The notes beneath the pieces are model-generated. The model was given only the letters and a program-made list of their open reading frames with translations, did not search any database and was not told the origin of the DNA. Shown piece by piece: positions 31,259 through 36,704 of a stretch of DNA of 36,704 nt. This stretch comes from Ruminococcus sp. (lineage in GTDB: Bacteria > Bacillota > Clostridia > Oscillospirales > Ruminococcaceae). The stretch covers positions 1-36,704 of the forward strand of contig NZ_JAEFAJ010000034.1 in assembly GCF_016287535.1 (NCBI RefSeq), written 5' to 3'. Positions within the stretch are counted from its first letter, which is position 1, and each line of letters opens with the position of its first letter. A program made the position numbers and the translations under genes.

Positions 31259-31288
31259 ATGAATAGACATTCATATGTTCATATGAAC
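31256..31288. promoter_or_regulatory. Double palindromic operator at the ABC exporter promoter
   Basis: CATATGAAT-AGAC-ATTCATATG (31256-31277) is a perfect 22-bp palindrome. It is followed at once by GTTCATATGAAC (31277-31288), giving four TTCATATG-type half sites over the -10 and start point. A repressor outside the window is expected. Confidence 0.7.
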
Positions 31289-31337
31289 TCATTGCTGAAA
31301 TGAGTGTCTGACATCATTGATACAGGGGGAAAACACC

Positions 31338-32054
31338 ATGAGTGAAAAAGAAAGAACTTTTCTTTCGGTAAGCGGACTGAAAAAGAGCTTCGGCAGCGGA
31401 GATACCAGGCAGGAAGTCCTGAAGGGACTTGACTTTACCGTGGGCAAGGGCGAGTTCTGCGTACTCCTCGGACCTTCGGGTTCGGGCAAGTCAACACTGC
31501 TCAATATACTCGGCGGCATAGACAGCGCAGACGAGGGCGAGATATCCATAAACGGCGACAAGCTGGCGGAAATGAATGAAAAAAGCCTTACACGTTACAG
31601 GCGCAAGCACCTTGGCTATGTGTTCCAGATGTATAACCTTATCCCCAATCTCAACGTAAAAGAAAATATAGAAACAGGCGCCTATCTGTCAGATAAGCCC
31701 CTCGATATCGACGAATTGCTGAAAATACTCGGTCTTTACGAGCACCGCCACAAGCTTCCGAACCAGCTCTCCGGCGGTCAGCAGCAGAGAGTATCCATTG
31801 GACGCGCTATCGTAAAAAATCCGGATATACTCCTCTGCGACGAGCCGACAGGTGCTCTTGACTATAAGACCTCAAAGGAGATACTTCAGCTCATCGAGGA
31901 GGTAAATCAGAAATACGGAAATACCATAATCATGGTCACTCACAACGAAGCCATAAAGCAGATGGCTGACCACATCATAAAGCTCCGCGACGGCAGGATA
32001 AGGCACGATGATCTCAACAGCAAAAAGCTCACTGCCGCAGAGATAGAGTGGTAA
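31338..32054 (+). CDS. ABC transporter ATP-binding protein (LolD/MacB/BceA type)
   Basis: A 238-residue ATPase. It has Walker A GPSGSGKST (about 45-53), the Q-loop FQMYNLIPNLNVKENI, the signature LSGGQQQR (about 144), Walker B LLCDEPTGALD and the switch His of VTHN. The Q-loop and signature forms are those of the MacB/LolD/FtsE-like group that pairs with FtsX-type permeases. ATG 31338 follows CAGGGGGA; a slightly longer start at 31317 lacks such a site. It ends 11 nt before the permease start, forming a two-gene operon under the palindromic operator. These systems move lipids, peptides or drugs, or sense peptides; substrate unknown. Confidence 0.93.
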   Translation: MSEKERTFLSVSGLKKSFGSGDTRQEVLKGLDFTVGKGEFCVLLGPSGSGKSTLLNILGGIDSADEGEISINGDKLAEMNEKSLTRYRRKHLGYVFQMYNLIPNLNVKENIETGAYLSDKPLDIDELLKILGLYEHRHKLPNQLSGGQQQRVSIGRAIVKNPDILLCDEPTGALDYKTSKEILQLIEEVNQKYGNTIIMVTHNEAIKQMADHIIKLRDGRIRHDDLNSKKLTAAEIEW

Positions 32055-32065
32055 GGAGGCACGGT

Positions 32066-34825
32066 ATGGAGAAGAAAATGATCTCTTCCGGAAAGCGTCC
32101 TAAGGATCCTCTGCGCAGGCGCGTATGGAAGGATATTTTACGGGACTGGAAACGCTATCTGATGATATGTCTTATGCTTGTAGCAACTATCGGATTCGTT
32201 TCGGGTATGTACGTTGCGAACAACAGTATGCTGAACACCCTCAGTAAAAATACTGAGGCTATGAAACGTGAGGACGGTCATTTCACACTTTCCGGAAAGG
32301 CTGACGCGGCGACCATAAAGGCTATCGAAACCGGTGAGCTTGCAGATGTGCCTGCCGTGTACCGTGAACGCGCTTACAGGGAAGCGGCTGACGAGGTGGA
32401 AAAAGCCGTCAGTGAAGCCCTGGAAGAAAAGGTTTCGGAGCAGGTCAGGGAAGCTGTAAAAACTCAGGTCTCTGCTGCCGTTGACGAGCAGATAACCGCC
32501 GCAAGGGCTATGGGTGCGGAGATCACAGATACAGAGCGTGAGAGCATGATAAGCTCCGCTTATGACGCAGCGATCGCTGAAAGCTATGACAAGGCTTATG
32601 CGGATGCTCTTAAAGCTGCAAGGGAGTCCGAGGACTATGAAAAAGCCTTGTCTGACGCAATGGACGAGGCAAAAAAGGAGATCGACAAGGAGATAGACGA
32701 AAAGTACGACGAGCTTGCCGAGCGCTACAGACTGAACGAGGAGTCGGCTCAGGTGCCTGTTACGGTGCATGAACTTTTCTTCAAGGACACGGAGGAGCTT
32801 CTGCCGTCAAAAAGCGGTTATTCCGGAACTATCCGCGTTTATACGGAGCGCAGGGATGTTGATCTTTACGATCTGCTCAAGGGACGGGCTCCGGAAAACG
32901 AAAACGAGATAATCATTGACCGTATGCACGCCGACAACGCCGGTATAAAAGTCGGAGATACCCTGTCAGTGGGAAATACTGACTTTGAAGTCACAGGACT
33001 TGCAGCGTTTGTGGATTACAGCGCATTGTACGAAAGCAATACGGACACAATGTTCGATGCCCTGACCTTTGATATCGGAATGGCTACTGATGAAGGCTTT
33101 GAGCGTATCCGCGCGAATACAGCCGCCAATTACGCATTTACCTATAACAGAAAGCCTGCTGACAAGTACGAGGAAAAGGAAATGTCCGAGAGTTTTCTGA
33201 AGGCTCTCATCACACAGACTGCCGTGTCAGATGACGGAGATACGGAGATAAAGGATTATGTTCCTGCCTATGCGAATCAGGCTCTTACATTTGCGGAGAA
33301 CGATATAGGCAAGGACAAGGCTATGGGCGGAGTTCTTTTGTATATCCTTATCGCTGTGCTCGCGTTTATCTTTGCTGTCAATATAAGCACAACTCTGGAG
33401 CAGGAGGCGTCGGTCATAGGAACTCTCAGAGCGTCAGGCTATACCCGTGGTGAGCTCCTGCGCTATTATATGGGCGCTCCGCTTCTGATCGTCATTATCG
33501 CTGCCGTTATCGGAAATATCCTCGGATACACAGTGTTCAGGAATACGGTTGCAGATATGTACTACAGCACCTACAGCCTGCCGGGCTTTGAGACTGTATG
33601 GACTCCCGAAGCGTTTATAAAAACGACTGTAGTTCCTGTCGTGCTGATGATGGTGATAAATGCTGTTGTCATCACAAAAACCCTGAAGCTCTCACCTCTC
33701 AGTTTTTTAAGGCATGACCTGAAAAAGAAGAAGAGGAAAAAGGCAGTAAGGCTGCCGAAATGGAAGTTCTTCCGGCGTTTCAGAATGAGAGTGTTTTTGC
33801 AGAATATCCCGAACTACATCATGCTTTTTGTGGGTATAACCTTTGTTATGCTGCTTATCTCAATGGCTGTGGGAATGCCGGAGACGCTGTCGTACTATCA
33901 GAACTCAATGAGCGATATGATGTTCGCAGAGGATCAGATAATTCTCAGCAGCACTGAGGACGATGACGGTAATACCGTGACTACAGATACGGACGGAGCT
34001 GAACGCTTCTCCATAGCTTCACTGGAGAGAAAGTCCGACGCCTATAACGAGGAGGTAGCTGTTTACGGTATTGAGAATGACAGCAGATATGTAAAGCTTG
34101 ATAGCTGTGAGGAAGGCTGTGTATATATCTCTCAGGCTTACGCCGACAAGTACGGTGTTCACGCAGGCGATACAATTACGCTTTCCGAGAAGTACGAGCA
34201 CAGGGACTATAAATGGAAGGTGCATGATATATATGACTATTCCGCAGGCGTTGCAGTCTTTATGAGCAACGAACGGTTCAATAAGGTCTTTGAGAAGGAT
34301 ACGGACGATTTCAGCGGATATATGTCAGATAATATGATAACCGACATTGACAGGGAATATATCGCCAAGGAGATAACCTCTCAGGATATGATAAAGGTGG
34401 CGGATCAGCTCGATCACTCTATGGGGGCGTATATGCGGTACTTCCAGTACGTGTGCTTTATAGTAGCTGCGATAATACTTTATCTGCTGACAAAGGTAAT
34501 AATCGAGAAAAACGAACGCTCTATCTCAATGACGAAGATACTGGGCTATGACAGCAGAGAGATAGCTTCACTGTACCTTTTGCCGACAGCCATAGTGGTT
34601 TTCTTATCTGAATTTCTTGCAATATATATAGGCTACAAGCTCATGGAATTCTTCTGGAAGCTGATAATGATGAAGATGAGCGGCTGGTTTGCGTTCATAC
34701 TTCCCTTCTCCGGATTTGTAAAGGAATTTCTGCTTGTGTTTGCGGCTTATCTTGTAATTACAGTGCTTGACTTTATCCGTATCCGCAGGATACCAAAGGT
34801 ACTTGCGCTTAAAAATATGGAGTAG
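32066..34825 (+). CDS. FtsX-domain ABC transporter permease with a large extracellular coiled coil
   Basis: A 919-residue permease. Helix 1 (about 29-50) is followed by a big outside region. At about 85-235 that region is a charged, Ala-rich coiled coil (EAADEVEKAVSEALEEKVSE). An extracellular fold with FEVTGLAAFVDYSALYES comes next. Three helices at about 421, 475 and 521 form the first FtsX core (EQEASVIGTLRASGYTRGEL). A helix near 583, a second outside domain, and a second FtsX core with helices near 794, 837 and 888 follow (NERSISMTKILGYDSREIASL). AAGGAGG at 32053-32059 sets ATG 32066. It pairs with the ATPase just upstream. The long coiled coil is unusual for plain MacB-type permeases and may reach across the wall or bind a partner. 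Confidence 0.9.
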   Translation: MEKKMISSGKRPKDPLRRRVWKDILRDWKRYLMICLMLVATIGFVSGMYVANNSMLNTLSKNTEAMKREDGHFTLSGKADAATIKAIETGELADVPAVYRERAYREAADEVEKAVSEALEEKVSEQVREAVKTQVSAAVDEQITAARAMGAEITDTERESMISSAYDAAIAESYDKAYADALKAARESEDYEKALSDAMDEAKKEIDKEIDEKYDELAERYRLNEESAQVPVTVHELFFKDTEELLPSKSGYSGTIRVYTERRDVDLYDLLKGRAPENENEIIIDRMHADNAGIKVGDTLSVGNTDFEVTGLAAFVDYSALYESNTDTMFDALTFDIGMATDEGFERIRANTAANYAFTYNRKPADKYEEKEMSESFLKALITQTAVSDDGDTEIKDYVPAYANQALTFAENDIGKDKAMGGVLLYILIAVLAFIFAVNISTTLEQEASVIGTLRASGYTRGELLRYYMGAPLLIVIIAAVIGNILGYTVFRNTVADMYYSTYSLPGFETVWTPEAFIKTTVVPVVLMMVINAVVITKTLKLSPLSFLRHDLKKKKRKKAVRLPKWKFFRRFRMRVFLQNIPNYIMLFVGITFVMLLISMAVGMPETLSYYQNSMSDMMFAEDQIILSSTEDDDGNTVTTDTDGAERFSIASLERKSDAYNEEVAVYGIENDSRYVKLDSCEEGCVYISQAYADKYGVHAGDTITLSEKYEHRDYKWKVHDIYDYSAGVAVFMSNERFNKVFEKDTDDFSGYMSDNMITDIDREYIAKEITSQDMIKVADQLDHSMGAYMRYFQYVCFIVAAIILYLLTKVIIEKNERSISMTKILGYDSREIASLYLLPTAIVVFLSEFLAIYIGYKLMEFFWKLIMMKMSGWFAFILPFSGFVKEFLLVFAAYLVITVLDFIRIRRIPKVLALKNME

Positions 34826-34897
34826 GACTTTCCCGCTGAAGGCAGTAACCGCAGCTGCCGGCGGCGCAGACCCGAAATATATCAATAAATGATAACG

Positions 34898-34923
34898 ATG
34901 CACAGGCTGAAAAGCCTGTGCAT
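34898..34923 (+). terminator. Hairpin after the permease gene
   Basis: A perfect 11-bp stem, ATGCACAGGCT / AGCCTGTGCAT with a GAAA loop, but only a weak T-tail follows. Confidence 0.55.
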
Positions 34924-34986
34924 TCCTATATACGGTTATAGTTTCAGTCTATAACTCAGGATAAATAAATACGATTAAGAAAAGTA

Positions 34987-35015
34987 TTGCATTTTCTTGC
35001 GGCAGAGTATATAAT
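34987..35015 (+). promoter_or_regulatory. cysK promoter
   Basis: TTGCAT (34987-34992), 17-nt spacer, TATAAT (35010-35015). The palindrome AGTATA-TAA-TATACT (35007-35021) covers the -10 and may be an operator. Confidence 0.7.
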
Positions 35016-35065
35016 ATACTTAACAGATAGGAATTATAGTTTACTATCAGAAGGAGGAAAATATC

Positions 35066-35998
35066 ATGTCAAAAATTTATAAGGGCGCTACAGGCCTTAT
35101 CGGTAATACTCCCCTTGTGGAGTTCACAAACATTGAAAAGTCGCAGGGCATAAATGCCACTGTGCTTGCAAAGCTCGAATACTTCAATCCCGCAGGAAGC
35201 GTCAAGGACAGGATCGCGCTTGCAATGATCGAGGATGCGGAGAAAAAGGGGCTCCTTAAAGAAGATTCAACTATCATTGAGCCCACATCAGGAAATACAG
35301 GTATCGGTCTTGCGTCTATCGCAGCTGCAAAGGGCTATAAGATCATCCTTACAATGCCTGAGACCATGAGCGTTGAGAGAAGAAATATCCTCAAGGCTTA
35401 CGGAGCAGAGATAGTTCTCACAGAAGGCTCAAAGGGCATGAAGGGAGCTATCGCAAAGGCTGAGGAGCTCGCAAAGGAAACTCCGAACAGCTTTGTTCCC
35501 GAACAGTTCGAGAACCCTGCAAACCCTGAGATACACAGACTTACAACAGGTCCGGAGGTATGGAACGATACTGACGGAAAGGTGGATATATTCATTGCAG
35601 GCGTAGGTACAGGCGGTACAGTAACAGGTACAGGCGAATACCTTAAATCACAGAACCCCAATGTAAAAGTTGTAGCAGTTGAGCCACAGGATTCTCCCGT
35701 TCTTTCAAAGGGTACGGCAGGTCCTCACAAGATACAGGGAATCGGTGCGGGATTTGTTCCTAAGACTCTCAATACCGATGTATATGACGAGGTGATCGCA
35801 GTAGCTAATGAGGACGCGTTTGAGACCTCAAAGCTCATTGCAAAGCAGGAGGGCGTACTTGTTGGTATTTCTGCCGGCGCTGCTTACTATGCGGCCTTAG
35901 AGCTCGCAAAGAGACCCGAAAACAAGGGCAAGACTATCGTCGCTCTGCTTCCCGACAGCGGTGACAGATATTACTCCACTCCACTTTTCAGCGACTGA
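35066..35998 (+). CDS. cysK: Cysteine synthase A (O-acetylserine sulfhydrylase)
   Basis: A 310-residue PLP enzyme that makes L-cysteine from O-acetylserine and sulfide in the cytoplasm. The PLP Lys47 lies in NPAGSVKDR. The substrate loop PTSGNTG is at 73-79, the phosphate-binding GVGTGGTV at 179-186, and GISAGAA near residue 273. The C-terminal [13 protein letters not shown] is the standard CysK ending. Length and motifs match CysK rather than cystathionine synthase. AAGGAGG lies before ATG 35066. It is a single gene with its own promoter and a strong terminator. A palindrome over its -10 box hints at repression by a sulfur-responsive regulator, which is not in the window. Confidence 0.97.
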   Translation: MSKIYKGATGLIGNTPLVEFTNIEKSQGINATVLAKLEYFNPAGSVKDRIALAMIEDAEKKGLLKEDSTIIEPTSGNTGIGLASIAAAKGYKIILTMPETMSVERRNILKAYGAEIVLTEGSKGMKGAIAKAEELAKETPNSFVPEQFENPANPEIHRLTTGPEVWNDTDGKVDIFIAGVGTGGTVTGTGEYLKSQNPNVKVVAVEPQDSPVLSKGTAGPHKIQGIGAGFVPKTLNTDVYDEVIAVANEDAFETSKLIAKQEGVLVGISAGAAYYAALELAKRPENKGKTIVALLPDSGDRYYSTPLFSD

Positions 35999-36006
35999 TA
36001 ATAGCG

Positions 36007-36040
36007 AACAGCTCAGACTTCAAGTGTCTGAGCTGTTTTT
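36007..36040 (+). terminator. cysK terminator
   Basis: A perfect 12-bp stem, AACAGCTCAGAC / GTCTGAGCTGTT, followed by a T run. Confidence 0.93.
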
Positions 36041-36170
36041 GGGGTTTCCGAAAACCCCCAGTTTTACTGGGGGTTCAAAAAGCTTTAGTTATGAGTAGAA
36101 AAAGAAAACCTCCAATGTTATAATAGTTATGGTCTGCCAACCAAACTAAAATAACAAAGGAGGTATTCGA
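36041..36170. mobile_element. Possible IS200/IS605-type end fragment
   Basis: A 10-bp perfect hairpin, AACCCCCAGT-TTT-ACTGGGGGTT (36053-36075), lies beside GGGGTTT...AAACCCC (36041-36058). This resembles the subterminal foldback hairpins of IS200/IS605 elements. Downstream are a TATAAT-like box (about 36118) and a perfect AAAGGAGG site (about 36157-36164) ahead of a GTG. The frame from that GTG stops after 15 codons (VTIIILSNSK...), so any transposase is missing. Family assignment is tentative. Confidence 0.4.
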
Positions 36171-36201
36171 GTGACGATTATTATTCTATCTAATAGCAAA
36201 A

Positions 36202-36233
36202 AAATACTTCCTCAATAAAAGGGAGTATTTTTA
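36202..36233. terminator. Hairpin with T-run
   Basis: AAATACTTCC / GGGAGTATTT stem (one G-U pair) followed by T residues. It terminates the short GTG frame on the plus strand and faces the end of the minus-strand frame at 36241. Confidence 0.6.
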
Positions 36234-36240
36234 CTGTATT

Positions 36241-36457
36241 CTATTTCTTCAGAAATTCTTCTATTGACTTAATATCTTCTTTTGTAGTCGAAATAATTCC
36301 TGTTATTACCTTCAGCTTTTGAAATCAAAAGTTGTTTTATTTCATCAAGCAGCTGCTGTAATTCTTTTCTTCTTCGTATTATACCGTCAGTTCGATCTTC
36401 AAAAGGAGACCAATGTACCCAGTCTTCAAAATAGAGTTTTATGTCCTGATACAACAT
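36241..36457 (-). pseudogene. Possible frameshifted remnant of a small hypothetical gene
   Basis: On the minus strand a coding-like frame (MLYQDIKLYFEDWVHWSPFE..., RRRKELQQLLDEIKQLL) runs to about 36320. From there another frame reads VITGIISTTKEDIKSIEEF to a stop at 36243. Both halves look like one protein split by an indel. The same first frame stays open upstream to 36694, but that part is antisense to the relaxase and is unlikely to be coding. No homologue is recognised. Confidence 0.3.
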
Positions 36458-36496
36458 ATAGGCTATGAAGCAGATAAAACAGACACAGGAGGAAAT

Positions 36497-36704
36497 ATGG
36501 CAATTACTAAAATCCATAGAATTACGACTACTCTGATCCATGCCCTCAACTATATTGAGAATAAAAGTAAGACAGATGATAATCTGCTTGTAACGGGTTA
36601 TGGATGTTCCCCCGAAATTGCTGCTATAGAATTTGAACAGGTCCGCAGAAATGCAATGAAGCTCGGCGGCACTCTTGCATTTCACCTTATCCAATCATTT
36701 GCTC
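36497..36704 (+). CDS. Relaxase / mobilization nuclease, N-terminal part (cut by window edge)
   Basis: The first 69 codons of a relaxase. It starts MAITKIHRITTTLIHALNYI, continues with ENKSKTDDNLLVTGYGCSP, and reaches a GGTLAFHLIQSFA segment. That is the opening of the MobA/VirD2-type (PF03432-like) relaxase domain, where residues near the H.IQSF strand help form the active site. AGGAGG lies 4-5 nt before ATG 36497. Such proteins nick the origin of transfer of integrative mobilizable or conjugative elements, so a mobile element probably continues to the right. The expected MobC-like accessory gene is not seen upstream. The opposite-strand frame over this stretch is treated as a shadow. Confidence 0.82.
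   Translation, partial: MAITKIHRITTTLIHALNYIENKSKTDDNLLVTGYGCSPEIAAIEFEQVRRNAMKLGGTLAFHLIQSFA

Noticed and set aside
36458..36694. Upstream part of the 141-codon minus-strand frame
   Set aside because: It is antisense to the relaxase, which has a strong ribosome site and recognisable relaxase motifs.

Overview
The window looks like a chromosomal segment of a Ruminococcus-type gut or rumen Firmicute (Oscillospiraceae). The basis is a dockerin-tailed secreted protein, Gram-positive style ribosome binding sites (AAGGAGG), many TTGACA-17-TATAAT promoters, an agr-type peptide quorum-sensing locus, a MurA with the PGGCPLGDRP motif, and moderate G+C with A/T-rich intergenic DNA. The genus is an inference; no 16S or other marker is present.

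Layout: an SRP RNA gene (minus strand) lies at the left edge. Next come two secreted or membrane cyclophilin-like genes (one degenerate, one a tandem-domain lipoprotein), murA (TTG start) and a MATE transporter. A divergent TetR / MMPL-transporter pair follows with three near-identical palindromic operators, and downstream of the transporter is a secreted protein built largely of Leu-x-x-Gly heptads. Then come a GNAT acetyltransferase and a P-type Ca2+-ATPase on the minus strand. From 15.2 to 19.1 kb lies an agr-like locus: agrB, a LytTR response regulator and a GHKL kinase overlap or abut in one operon. A separately promoted 51-codon agrD, too short for routine ORF calling, sits just downstream, and a possible short divergent RNA faces agrB. 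An ABC-F ATPase, an orphan sugar-binding lipoprotein, an ECF sigma / anti-sigma pair and tspO follow. Then come a McrB-like AAA+ protein with a nuclease-less McrC, a dockerin protein with two apparently degenerate GH11-like modules, an ABC exporter pair behind a palindromic operator, and cysK. The right edge holds an IS200/IS605-like hairpin, a possibly broken minus-strand gene and the first 69 codons of a relaxase, so a mobilizable element probably begins there.

Main functional units: (1) quorum sensing, in which AgrB would process AgrD to a thiolactone, the kinase sense it and the LytTR regulator act on look-alike elements beside the agrB and agrD promoters; (2) a TetR-controlled MMPL export system with a heptad-repeat partner; (3) sigma / anti-sigma envelope signalling; (4) a reduced McrBC-type locus. 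The most valuable observations are the hidden agrD and its regulatory context, the truncated McrC, the degenerate GH11-like dockerin protein, and modular palindromic repeats in the tetR leader and beside the Ca2+-ATPase. No tRNA, 16S/23S rRNA or CRISPR array was seen.
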